Of a stretch of DNA of 64,000 nucleotides, positions 17,871 to 27,100 are shown in pieces. This stretch comes from Pseudomonas floridensis. Its GTDB lineage: Bacteria > Pseudomonadota > Gammaproteobacteria > Pseudomonadales > Pseudomonadaceae. Each line of letters opens with the position of its first letter. Position 1 is the first letter of the stretch. The stretch is taken from contig NZ_MUIO01000025.1 in assembly GCF_002087235.1 (NCBI RefSeq), positions 1 through 64,000 of the forward strand, given 5' to 3'. Both the position numbers and the translations under genes were made by a program. The notes beneath the pieces were generated by a model. The model did no database searches and had not been told where the DNA came from. It worked only from the letters and a program-made list of their open reading frames with translations.

Positions 17871-20434
17871 TGACAGGTCACCGTCAGCCGCTCGTACGCC
17901 CGCGCCGGATCCTTCGGCGGCAGTGTGAACGGTGCATGACACACTTGATCCGACCAGCGCACCCGCAAGGTGCCAGTGTCGTGCTCGCTCAACACCAGCG
18001 CCTGGCTGTTCGGATCGACGACCGCGAGCGCCCTGCCCTGCTCGTCCTCGACACTGGCGCCCAGTGCAATCGGGCTGCCATCGCCACGTACCAGCACGAA
18101 CTGAACCCGCCGACCCGATGCCGCGGCGAAGCGCACCAACGGCATGGCTCCACGACGCGGCACGATCTGGGTCACCGCACTGTCCAGGTCGATATCGGCG
18201 CCCAACTGACGTGTATCCAGACTGATCCAGTTGGTGCGATACGGTTGCGCATAAGGCAATACGGCATAGCCATTGCCTGCGGTCGCGACGTTGTTGAACG
18301 ACTTCAACCGCGCACCGCTGACATCCGGCACCTGCACCAGCGCAAAGGTTTCGCCCAGCGACTGTCCGAAATTGATGCCACCGGCATGCGCCACCAGCGA
18401 ACCTGCGGCGGCCAGTGTCAACGCGTCATACTCGCGCCCCTGGCTGTAACCGGCTTCGAATCGGCCGAACGGCATGGTGGTATTGATTTTCCCGGCGCCG
18501 AAATTGCCCGAATTGCTGTCACGTCCCGTCTGTACCGAATAGAACGTATCGCGGTCGTTCAGCACCTGCCCATTGAGGCCTGTCTGCACGCTGTAATCGC
18601 CGGCACTGTCGCGCACACCGTTGAACGACAGGCGCGATGAGCCGGGGTTCGAGCCCAGTGGTACGGTCATGCTCAATGCGATGCGAGTGTCAGGCGTCGT
18701 CTCACCCGTTCGCCCGAACGTTTCGTTGCGCTCGATGGACAGGCTGTAATTCACTGAATGCCAGGCGGCGTTGTAAGACAGGTAAAGCTGACGGGTCTTG
18801 CCGGGCAGGTTCCAGTAACGTTGCTCAGAACCGGTCAGACTCAGCGAGGCGCTCTGTGCGGGAAGCCCCTGCGTAACATTGATCTCGATCCGGTCTCTGG
18901 GCTGCCCGCCCGGAAACACGCTCGATCGTTCATCGATCTGGCTCACATGTTGATCGAGTGTTCGGTAATCCTCGGTGGAATAGCGATACCCAGCGATTGC
19001 AAGGGTGGTATTAGTCACATCCAGCGTATTGGCGTAACGCACCCTGACACTCTGGCCTGCATGCGTCTGTTCAGCCTCCTCACTGATGGAATGGGTCACG
19101 TCCAGCGACACGGCACCCAGACCGGTGTTGACGCCCGCGCCCAGGTTGGCCGCCTGATAGTCTTCGGCCATCTGCAAGCCGCCAAATCCGGTGACCCGCT
19201 CGGAGAGTCCGTAAATCAGCGCCGCGCTGGTGAAGGTCGGAGTGGCCTGGCCTTCATTGTCGATACGCCCCGCCGCCACGCTGTAACGCAATGCACCGGC
19301 TGGCACCATGATCGGTAGCGAAGCATAGGCTTGCACGAAAGATCGCTGGCGCCCGTCCGCCTCGATGATCGTCACCAAAAGATCGCCATTGGAGCCGCTG
19401 GGGTAGATGTCGGATATTTCGAATGGCCCCGGTGAGACGTTGCCGCTGTACAGCAAAAAGCCGTTCTGTCGAACTTCGACGGTTGCGTTGGTTTCGGCCG
19501 TGCCGCGAATGACCGGGGTATAGGTGCGTTCGCTGTCGGGAAGCATCCCGTCGTCGGACGCCAGGGTCGCCCCGCGAAACCTGACACTGTCGAACACCTG
19601 CGAGTCGCTGAAGGTCTCTCCCAGCGTCAACTGGCTTTTGAGCACTGTGATGTCACGTTGAGCAAAGGTACGGTTGCTGCGAAAGCGCCATGATCGGTCC
19701 GAGCCGCCCACCAGTGAAGACTCGTTGCGCAGCCGCCACGCCCCAAGATTCAGCCCGTTGCGCAGCCCCAGATAATACTGGTCGGTCTCGATATCCCGAT
19801 TGCGACGTCGGGAGCCGTTGAAGCTGTAATTGACGAACGCGGCTGTTTCGCCCTCATCCCACAATTGTGGCGAAACGTAGCCTCTGGCACTGCGCGCCAT
19901 GACGGCCTGCGGCACGCTGATGGTCAGACGTAACGCATTGGGGTTGTAATCGACACGGGCGAATTCGACAGCGGCAGGCAGATCGAAACACGCCTGATCC
20001 GGACCGGGTGCCGTAGGCAGACGAGCGAGATCGAGCCCCAGTTCGTTCAACATGTGCAGCGTCAGGCACGGCTCGATCAGTCCCGAGCGGCGGTTTTTCG
20101 AGAACATCACATCACGGCGTCCACTCAACGCCCGATTGACGAAGATGTCGACACGGTAGGTGCCGGGCAGAATGCTGTTGGCGCGCAGAAACTCCTTGAG
20201 ATCCGGCGGCTGGTCGCTGCCTTGAATGAACGCGGTGTTGAATTTCACCGAGGCCGACGCACCGTCGCTCCCCGAAGACGCAGCCAGTACCGTACCGGAA
20301 AAGGTCAGCACCAGGCTGAAACCGATTGGATAACACCAGGCCACGCGCACGGTACGACGTTTTGACCCGCGCCCTGCACAAGGGCGGACAGACCTTGCAA
20401 TGACGCCTTTATTATCTTTTTTATGCCATTCCAT
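17867..20434 (-). CDS. Fimbrial outer-membrane usher
   Basis: An 855-residue FimD/PapC-like usher that forms the outer-membrane pore through which subunits are secreted and polymerised. The N-terminal basic stretch is followed by a signal sequence (SLVLTFSGTVLAAS). The N-terminal chaperone-binding domain contains VKFNTAFIQGSDQPPDLKEF; the plug and barrel follow, and the C-terminal domain ends with CHAPFTLPPKDPARAYERLTVTCQ, the two cysteines being typical. Slightly longer at the N-terminus than most ushers because of about 30 residues before the signal. GAAG lies 9 bases before the ATG. A 144-base gap separates it from the upstream chaperone gene. Confidence 0.9.
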   Translation of the reverse strand: MEWHKKDNKGVIARSVRPCAGRGSKRRTVRVAWCYPIGFSLVLTFSGTVLAASSGSDGASASVKFNTAFIQGSDQPPDLKEFLRANSILPGTYRVDIFVNRALSGRRDVMFSKNRRSGLIEPCLTLHMLNELGLDLARLPTAPGPDQACFDLPAAVEFARVDYNPNALRLTISVPQAVMARSARGYVSPQLWDEGETAAFVNYSFNGSRRRNRDIETDQYYLGLRNGLNLGAWRLRNESSLVGGSDRSWRFRSNRTFAQRDITVLKSQLTLGETFSDSQVFDSVRFRGATLASDDGMLPDSERTYTPVIRGTAETNATVEVRQNGFLLYSGNVSPGPFEISDIYPSGSNGDLLVTIIEADGRQRSFVQAYASLPIMVPAGALRYSVAAGRIDNEGQATPTFTSAALIYGLSERVTGFGGLQMAEDYQAANLGAGVNTGLGAVSLDVTHSISEEAEQTHAGQSVRVRYANTLDVTNTTLAIAGYRYSTEDYRTLDQHVSQIDERSSVFPGGQPRDRIEINVTQGLPAQSASLSLTGSEQRYWNLPGKTRQLYLSYNAAWHSVNYSLSIERNETFGRTGETTPDTRIALSMTVPLGSNPGSSRLSFNGVRDSAGDYSVQTGLNGQVLNDRDTFYSVQTGRDSNSGNFGAGKINTTMPFGRFEAGYSQGREYDALTLAAAGSLVAHAGGINFGQSLGETFALVQVPDVSGARLKSFNNVATAGNGYAVLPYAQPYRTNWISLDTRQLGADIDLDSAVTQIVPRRGAMPLVRFAAASGRRVQFVLVRGDGSPIALGASVEDEQGRALAVVDPNSQALVLSEHDTGTLRVRWSDQVCHAPFTLPPKDPARAYERLTVTCQ

Positions 20435-20469
20435 TAGCGATCTTCACTCTACTTCGGTTATATCGCACA

Positions 20470-20488
20470 CCGCGCATGCTTCGCGCGG
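20470..20488 (-). other. Small stem-loop between chaperone and usher genes
   Basis: CCGCGC and GCGCGG pair around a 7-base loop in the 144-base intercistronic gap of the fimbrial operon, without a T run. A short stable hairpin of this kind may modulate distal gene expression; on its own it is weak evidence. Confidence 0.4.
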
Positions 20489-20578
20489 GCACACGGCGAC
20501 TGGACCTTCGTCATGACCGGGCCCTCATGGGGAAGCATTCGCTGGCTGCATTTCTTGGACGGTGCCGGTCAAGCAACG

Positions 20579-21334
20579 CTATCGCGTCGCAGCCCTGCTC
20601 GCGTAGCCGGCCGTTCCCTCTTGCAACCGGGCCTCATAAGCCACCTGGCCGCCAAAGTCGTTAATGCTGAGAAAGCTCAACGCCAAGGGCGCAGCGTCAG
20701 TGTTGCGCAACAAGGGAAGACTGAGTTTCTGATGCGGAGCGAGCATCTGGCGGTCCAGACTGACCCGCTCTGTACCGCGCTGACGGGCTGAAATCCTCAG
20801 CATCGAGACGTGATACGGTCCGGGGTTCTCGACGTGCAATACATCGCCACCGCCCCAGGTCCAGCGCAGTTTTTCGGGGGCCTGCAACACGTCACCCTCA
20901 AGGCCTTGCGGCCGAAAGAAGACTTTGATGCGTTGCCGGATCGCGATCTGCAACGTGTTTTCGGCAGCGGTCTGAGGGATTTCCTGCACGTTGAGCCACA
21001 GCACCGACTCACGATCGGCAGGCAGACCGGCTCCGGAATGAATGATGCGCAGCAATTGCTTGCTGCCGCCGGCCATCCGGGCCAGCGCGGGCGTTACGAT
21101 GAACGGCAGACTGCCCGCGCTGCCGGAAGATTCAGTGGAGCTGGAATCTGCCGCCTCCAGCCATGACTGCAACAGGATTTCTCCGCTGCCGCTGTTCTGA
21201 ACCCCCAGGCTGGCTTCCTTGTCGCCGCCCTGATAAATGACGCGTGTCGTGTTCAGGACGATGCCCGCATGAACGGACGACACGGCCAATCCCATCGCGA
21301 CAAGCGCAATGCAACGTATGAAATCGAAAAGCAT
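20579..21334 (-). CDS. Periplasmic fimbrial chaperone (first, PapD-like)
   Basis: A 251-residue PapD-like chaperone with a signal peptide ending SSVHA. Family features: GIVLNTTRVIYQGGDKEASLGVQN, TPALARMAGGSKQLLRIIHSG with a short FGS loop, and IRQRIKVFFRPQGL. It lies 61 bases downstream of the major pilin gene, separated by a strong stem-loop, and precedes the usher. Along the core it is clearly a paralogue of the second chaperone (17085-17870). The sequence suggests it handles the abundant rod subunit, which is inference from gene order. Confidence 0.87.
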   Translation of the reverse strand: MLFDFIRCIALVAMGLAVSSVHAGIVLNTTRVIYQGGDKEASLGVQNSGSGEILLQSWLEAADSSSTESSGSAGSLPFIVTPALARMAGGSKQLLRIIHSGAGLPADRESVLWLNVQEIPQTAAENTLQIAIRQRIKVFFRPQGLEGDVLQAPEKLRWTWGGGDVLHVENPGPYHVSMLRISARQRGTERVSLDRQMLAPHQKLSLPLLRNTDAAPLALSFLSINDFGGQVAYEARLQEGTAGYASRAATR

Positions 21335-21363
21335 AATGAGTGCTCGCCTCTGGTCAGGCTTGA

Positions 21364-21389
21364 GACAGGGCGGGCAAACCCGCCCTGTC
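21364..21389 (-). other. Strong intercistronic stem-loop after the major pilin gene
   Basis: GACAGGGCGGG and CCCGCCCTGTC form a perfect 11-bp stem with loop CAAA, seven bases beyond the pilin stop codon and without a T run on the minus strand. Such elements after pilin genes protect the upstream mRNA from 3' decay or partly stop transcription, which would keep pilin in excess over chaperone and usher. Confidence 0.75.
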
Positions 21390-21395
21390 AGGCAG

Positions 21396-21980
21396 TTACT
21401 CGTAATCCATCACGAACGGCATGAAGCCATCGGCGTTACCTGGATTGGTCGGCGTACCGTTAAGCACGTAAACCGCACCGAAGTTGATTTCTGCGGTTGC
21501 ACCATCGGCACCGTCCTTGACGAGCGTGGTGTCGATCGTTTCGCTACCGCTCAGGTCCATCAGTACACTGGAGGCGTTCAACAGGCCGATGCCCACACCG
21601 TCGGCAGCGCCGGTGGTGCGCAGCAGTTTCGCGTCGTTATTGTCCAGGCCGCTGCCGTTACGTGGGGTAAAGCGCATCTTCACCATGTTGTATTGAGCGG
21701 CACCGGCACTGCAGTTCACCAGCAACTGGATCGGCGTTGCTGTCTCATAGCGGGTTTCGGTAGAAAGACCGATGTCCGAAAACGAAACGTTGCCCAGATC
21801 CACATTAATCTCACCCGGGTTATTACCCGCACTCACACCCGTACCCGGCGCGACATCGCAAGAGATATTGGTGAGGGTTCCGTTAAAGATCAGTTTGCCG
21901 TTGTTTGCAGCATTCGCGGTACTTGCCATACCGAAACTCATTGCGCCCAAGACTGCCAGTGTCAGAGAAAGCTTATTCAT
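21396..21980 (-). CDS. Major fimbrial subunit (type 1-like pilin)
   Basis: A 194-residue pilin with signal peptide MNKLSLTLAVLGAMSFGM ending STANA. The mature start ANNGKLIFNGTLTNISCDV is the donor-strand extension plus first cysteine; the partner cysteine lies in LLVNCSAGA. It ends PFVMDYE with the penultimate tyrosine of chaperone-usher pilins. It is placed directly upstream of the chaperone and usher genes, and AAGGAAGG lies about 9 bases before the ATG, a strong ribosome site fitting an abundant product. Confidence 0.9.
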   Translation of the reverse strand: MNKLSLTLAVLGAMSFGMASTANAANNGKLIFNGTLTNISCDVAPGTGVSAGNNPGEINVDLGNVSFSDIGLSTETRYETATPIQLLVNCSAGAAQYNMVKMRFTPRNGSGLDNNDAKLLRTTGAADGVGIGLLNASSVLMDLSGSETIDTTLVKDGADGATAEINFGAVYVLNGTPTNPGNADGFMPFVMDYE

Positions 21981-22316
21981 GCTAACTACCTTCCTTGTGT
22001 TATTTCGTGTGTGCCCATACTCGGACGGGGAGCACTATAGGTGTCCGGCTTTTTAACGGATGTCAGTGTGATTACTTTGGAAGTACGGACACGACCACGC
22101 GTGACGCGGGATGCATCTGTAGGAATAACCGGAGATACCGTACAGGCCACGGTTTCAGAGCGTTCCAGGCAATATCCAAGTGCAGAGATCAACCAAATGA
22201 TTGCATCGGGCACTCTGCAGAGTTGGAACGATTCAGGCGAGGATGATTATATTGTCGGACAATAACCCAACGCCGTGAAGAAGGCGACGGGTTATAGGCG
22301 TCGACGGGGAGATGAG
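21981..22316. other. 336-base gap between the two pilin-like genes
   Basis: It holds the stem-loop at 22262-22295 and presumably a promoter or leader for the major pilin. A 74-codon open frame on the plus strand (22041-22265) shows no ribosome site or family and is probably noise. Confidence 0.45.
22262..22295 (-). other. Composite stem-loop after the small pilin-like gene
   Basis: ATAACCC pairs with GGGTTAT, and inside it CGCC pairs with GGCG around an 8-base loop. It starts 21 bases past the stop codon of the 22317-22703 gene in its direction of transcription. No T run follows, so it is either a weak or Rho-assisted terminator or an mRNA-protecting element. Confidence 0.5.
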
Positions 22317-22703
22317 TTATTGATACGTCAGTGTTACTACACCGGCACGCACCGTGACTGCTGACTGTTCGGCAGCCAGAACCGCCGATGACAGAGGCAG
22401 TTCCTGATACCGGGCAATAAACGGTGCACCGCCATTGGCACAGGTATTTCTTACTGTATTGATCTGAATCACGACACCCGGCGCTACGGTCAATGAGCGA
22501 ACCGGTTGACCGACCGCATCCGTTGCGGAGGTCGAAACTTCGCAACTTGAATTGACCACACTTCCATGCAACCTCAGCACGCCGTCTCGCGCCATCGACG
22601 ATGTCGAGGCGCACATCAGCGCAATGGAAGCGATCGCCGCCAGTCGGGAGGGCGTGGACAGAAGTTGCAGAACGTTATTGCCTACGGACATTTTACGGCT
22701 CAT
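22317..22703 (-). CDS. Small pilin-like fimbrial protein
   Basis: 128 residues with an N-terminal signal region (LAAIASIALMCASTSSMA) and a mature part beginning RDGVLRLHGSVVNSSCEV, which resembles the first strand and first cysteine of type 1 pilins. A second cysteine follows in VRNTCANGG, and the chain ends TLTYQ with a penultimate tyrosine. At about 90 mature residues it is much shorter than a normal pilin, so it may be a minor subunit or a rod terminator or anchor. It is first in the row of minus-strand fimbrial genes and 336 bases ahead of the major pilin, so it may be under a separate promoter. Confidence 0.65.
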   Translation of the reverse strand: MSRKMSVGNNVLQLLSTPSRLAAIASIALMCASTSSMARDGVLRLHGSVVNSSCEVSTSATDAVGQPVRSLTVAPGVVIQINTVRNTCANGGAPFIARYQELPLSSAVLAAEQSAVTVRAGVVTLTYQ

Positions 22704-22873
22704 GCCACACCCCGCTGATAAACGCTTGATTACAGTTAAGTCGAGAAAAGAATTCGCTGCCAGAAGTAACTTCAGGAAAGTGTAGGAATTGTCCTAGGAC
22801 TCACTCATTATCCGACACGTCATCCTCTCTACCGTTGTATCGCCTCGGTGCGGGATTTCTTGATCGGGCGTTT

Positions 22874-22889
22874 CCTGACAATCCTGACA
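22874..22889 (+). promoter_or_regulatory. Possible OmpR-type direct repeat before the RND operon
   Basis: CCTGACA occurs twice (22874-22880 and 22883-22889), start to start 9 bases, in the divergent region about 95-110 bases before the RND adaptor gene. Short direct repeats at about one helical turn are the usual target form of OmpR/CopR-type regulators, and such a regulator is encoded in this operon. The match is short, so this is a candidate only. Confidence 0.35.
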
Positions 22890-22981
22890 GCTGAAAGTCA
22901 TTCTGCTGACCGTGTTTGCGCGCTATAAGGAAGTCATGGAACCCGTTACTTTCACTTTGACTCTTCCGGCGCCTTCTCTGT

Positions 22982-24148
22982 ATGCGTAAACAGACCCTGA
23001 CTGTGACTGCCGTCGCCCTCCTCGCAGCCCTCGTGGCGATCGTCGGCTGGAGCCTGATGCGCCCCGCCAAGGCACCGAAAAGTGCGCCGGCCGCCGTGCC
23101 GGTGAAAGTGGTGACCGTGCAGGTCGAGGACGTACCACGTTTCGTGACCGGGATCGGCTCGGTGCTGTCGCTGCAGAGCGTGATCATCCGGCCGCAGGTG
23201 GACGGCATTCTGACCCGCGTGCTGGTCAAGGAAGGCCAGCAGGTGAAGGCAGGCGAACTGCTGGCGACGCTGGATGACCGCTCGATTCGAGCCTCACTGG
23301 AACAGGCCCGGGCGCAACTGGCACAGAACAAGGCTCAACTGGACGTAGCGCAACTGGACCTGAAGCGTTATCGCCAGCTCACCGAAGGTAACGGGATTTC
23401 CAGGCAGACCTACGACCAGCAGCAGGCGCTGGTCCGCCAGCTCAGTGCCACCGCTCAGGGCAACGAAGCGTCCATCAATGCCGCGCAGGTCCAGCTGTCC
23501 TACACCCAGATTCGGTCGCCGGTGAGCGGTCGGGTCGGGATTCGCAACGTCGATGAAGGCAACTTCATGCGGGTGACCGACGCCGCCGGGCTATTTTCCG
23601 TTACACAGATCGACCCCATCGCCGTGGAGTTCTCGCTGCCCCAGCAAATGCTCCCCACGCTGCAGGCACTGATTGCCGGTGACGCGGCGGCGGTGGTCAA
23701 GGCCTATCAGGGTGACAGCGCGGCCAATGGGCTGTTGCTGGGCGAAGGCACCCTGTCATTGATCGACAATCAGGTGTCCACCGCCACCGGAACGATCCGC
23801 GCCAAGGCGCAGTTCAAGAACCCAGGCGAGCGGCTGTGGCCGGGGCAACTGGTGACAGTGAAGATCCAGACCGGTATCGAACGCCATTCGCTGAAGGTCA
23901 CGCCGCAGGTGGTGCAGCGTGGCATGGACCAGCATTTCGTGTACCGCGTCACGGCTGACAAGAAGGTTGAAGTGGTGCCGGTCAAAGTGCTTTATCAAGA
24001 CAGCGAGCAGACCCTGATCAGCGGACCGCAAGCCGGTGACGTGCTGGTCAGCGATGGCCATTCTCGCCTCAAACCCGGCGCGTCCATCGAAGTGGTCAAC
24101 GAACAGGCCGAGGCTAGCCGCACCGCGCAAGTGGAGCGCACGTTATGA
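22982..24148 (+). CDS. RND efflux periplasmic adaptor (membrane fusion protein)
   Basis: A 388-residue MdtA/AcrA-like adaptor linking an RND pump to an outer-membrane channel. An N-terminal signal or anchor segment (LTVTAVALLAALVAIVGWSL, about 5-24) is followed by the lipoyl half-motif VIIRPQVDGILTRVLVKEGQQVKAGELLATLD, a coiled-coil hairpin (ARAQLAQNKAQLDVAQLDLKRY) and the second lipoyl half near YTQIRSPVSGRVGIRNVDEGN. It overlaps the pump gene by four bases. I see no good ribosome site ahead of the ATG, so the start is the weak point. No outer-membrane factor gene is present here, so TolC/OprM-like partners must come from elsewhere. Confidence 0.92.
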   Translation: MRKQTLTVTAVALLAALVAIVGWSLMRPAKAPKSAPAAVPVKVVTVQVEDVPRFVTGIGSVLSLQSVIIRPQVDGILTRVLVKEGQQVKAGELLATLDDRSIRASLEQARAQLAQNKAQLDVAQLDLKRYRQLTEGNGISRQTYDQQQALVRQLSATAQGNEASINAAQVQLSYTQIRSPVSGRVGIRNVDEGNFMRVTDAAGLFSVTQIDPIAVEFSLPQQMLPTLQALIAGDAAAVVKAYQGDSAANGLLLGEGTLSLIDNQVSTATGTIRAKAQFKNPGERLWPGQLVTVKIQTGIERHSLKVTPQVVQRGMDQHFVYRVTADKKVEVVPVKVLYQDSEQTLISGPQAGDVLVSDGHSRLKPGASIEVVNEQAEASRTAQVERTL

Positions 24149-27100
24149 AAGGCAGAGGCTCCGTGTCGGCCTGGTGCATCGACCACCCGGTCGCCACCTT
24201 GCTGCTGACTTTCGCGCTGGTGCTGCTCGGGGTTATCGCGTTTCCGCGTCTGCCCGTCGCGCCATTGCCGGAAGCGGAATTTCCAACCATCCAGGTTAGC
24301 GCCCAACTGCCCGGTGCCAGCCCGGAGACCATGGCCTCCTCGGTCGCCACGCCGCTCGAGGTGCAGTTCAGCGCGATACCCGGCATGACCCAGATGACCT
24401 CCAGCAGCGCGCTGGGCTCGACCAACCTGACACTGCAGTTCACCCTCAACAAGAGCATCGACACCGCCGCCCAGGAAGTACAGGCTGCGATCAACACCGC
24501 CGCCGGACGGCTGCCCGCCGACATGCCGAACCTGCCGACCTGGCGCAAGGTCAACCCGGCCGACAGCCCGGTGCTGATCCTCAGTGTCAGCTCCAGCCTG
24601 ATGCCGGGCACCGAGCTGAGCGATGTGACCGAATCCATTCTGGCGCGCCAGCTCAGCCAGGTCGAAGGCGTCGGCCAGGTGTTCATCACCGGCCAGCAGC
24701 GCCCGGCCATACGCGTGCAGGCAGCGCCGGAAAAACTGGCTGCACTGGGTCTGACACTGGCCGACATCCGTCAGGCCGTGCAGCAGACCAGCCTGAACCT
24801 GGCCAAGGGCGCGCTGTACGGCAAGGACAGCATTTCGACGCTGTCCTCCAACGATCAGTTGTTCAAGCCTCAGGATTACGCGCAACTGATCGTTTCTTAT
24901 AAGGACGGCGCGCCTGTGCACCTCAGCGATGTGGCGCGGGTGGTGAACGGTTCGGAAAACGCCTACGTCAAGGCGTGGTCCGGGGATCAGCAAGGCGTCA
25001 ACATCGCCATCTTTCGCCAGCCCGGCGCCAACATCGTCGACACCGTGGACCGCATCCAGCGTGAACTGCCGCGCTTGCAGGAGATGCTCCCCGCCGCTGT
25101 CGATGTTTCGGTGCTTAATGACCGTACTCGCACCATTCGCGCGTCGCTGCATGAAGTGGAGCTGACCCTGCTGATTGCCGTGCTGCTGGTGGTGGCGGTC
25201 ATGGCGCTGTTTCTGCGCCAGCTGTCGGCAACCTTGATCGTCAGTGCGGTGCTGGGCGTTTCGCTGATTGCCAGCTTCGCCGTGATGTATCTGCTCGGCT
25301 TCAGCCTGAACAACCTGACGCTGGTGGCGATCGTGGTCGCGGTCGGCTTTGTCGTGGACGATGCCATCGTGGTGGTGGAGAACATCCATCGACACCTCGA
25401 AGCCGGACAGGGCATGCGCGAGGCGGCGATCAAAGGTTCGGGGGAAATTGGCTTCACGGTCGTGTCGATCAGCTTCTCGCTGATCGCGGCCTTCATTCCG
25501 CTGTTGTTCATGGGTGGCGTGGTCGGACGACTATTCAAGGAATTTGCCTTGACCGCCACCGCGACGATTCTGATTTCGGTGGTGGTGTCGCTGACCCTGG
25601 CCCCAACCCTGGCGGCGCTGTTCATGCGCGCGCCTTCGCACGGTCAACACTCCACACCCGGCTTTGGTGAGCGGCTGCTCGCCACGTATGAGCGCGGCCT
25701 GCGCAAGGCACTGGCGCATCAGCGAATCATGCTCGGCGTGTTCGGCCTGACGCTCGGGCTCGCCGTGGTGGGCTATATGGCCATCCCAAAGGGTTTCTTC
25801 CCGGTGCAGGACACGGCCTTCGCGCTCGGCACCACCGAAGCGGCGGCCGACATTTCCTACCCCGATATGGTGGAAAAACACTTGGCGCTGGCGAAGATTG
25901 TCGGTGCCGATCCGGCCGTGCTGGCGTTCTCGCATTCGGTCGGGGTGTCGGGCAGCAACCAGACCATCGCCAACGGTCGGTTCTGGATTTCGCTCAAGCC
26001 CCGTTCCGAGCGCGATGTTTCGGTCAGCGAATTCATCGACCGCCTGCGGCCCAAACTGGCCAAGGTGCCGGGCATCGTTCTGTACCTGCGCGCCGGACAG
26101 GACATCAACCTCAGTTCCGGCCCCAGTCGCAGTCAGTATCAATACGTGCTCAAGAGCAACGACGGCGAGCTGCTCAATACCTGGACCCAGCGACTGACCG
26201 AAAAACTGCGCGAAAACCCGGCGTTCCGCGACCTGTCCAACGACCTGCAACTGGGCGGCAGCGTGACGCACATCGACATTGACCGCAGCGCCGCGGCGCG
26301 CTTCGGCTTGACCACGGCGGATGTGGATCAGGCGCTGTATGACGCGTTTGGTCAGCGGCAGATCAGCGAATACCAGACCGAGGTCAACCAGTACAAAGTG
26401 ATTCTTGAGCTCGACGCGCAACAGCGCGGTAAGGCCGAGAGCTTGGCGTATTTCTACCTGCGCTCGCCGCTGACCAATGAAATGGTGCCGCTGTCGGCGT
26501 TGGCCAAAGTCAGCGCACCGCGCATGGGTCCGCTGTCGATCAGCCACGACGGGATGTTCCCGGCCGCCAACCTGTCGTTCAACCTTGCCTCAGGGGTTGC
26601 CCTCGGCGATGCGGTGCGCATGCTCGATGAAGCCAAGATCGAAATCGGCATGCCGGCCTCGATCATCGGCAGCTTCCAGGGCGCGGCGCAGGCGTTCCAG
26701 AGTTCACTGGCCAATCAGCCATGGCTGATCCTCGCTGCGTTGGTGGCGGTGTACATCATTCTTGGCGTGCTGTACGAGAGCTTCGTTCATCCGCTGACGA
26801 TCATTTCCACCCTGCCCTCTGCCGGTATCGGCGCACTGTTGCTGCTGTGGATGATGGGCCAGGATTTCTCGATCATGGCGCTGATCGGGGTTGTGCTGTT
26901 GATCGGCATCGTCAAGAAGAACGGGATTTTGCTGGTCGACTTCGCCCTGCAAGCCCAGCGCGAACAGGGCCTGACGGCACAGGAAGCGATCTACGAGGCG
27001 TGCATGACCCGTTTCCGCCCCATCATCATGACCACCCTGGCCGCGCTGCTCGGCGCCTTGCCGCTGATGTTGGGCTTCGGCGTCGGTGCAGAGCTTCGTC

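Noticed and set aside
22041..22265. 74-codon plus-strand open frame between the two pilin-like genes
   Set aside because: No ribosome site and no recognisable domain; it runs against the fimbrial operon and overlaps the hairpin area.
16082..22703. Type IV pilus or curli genes
   Set aside because: The usher, PapD-like chaperones and C-terminal penultimate-Tyr subunits identify a chaperone-usher system.
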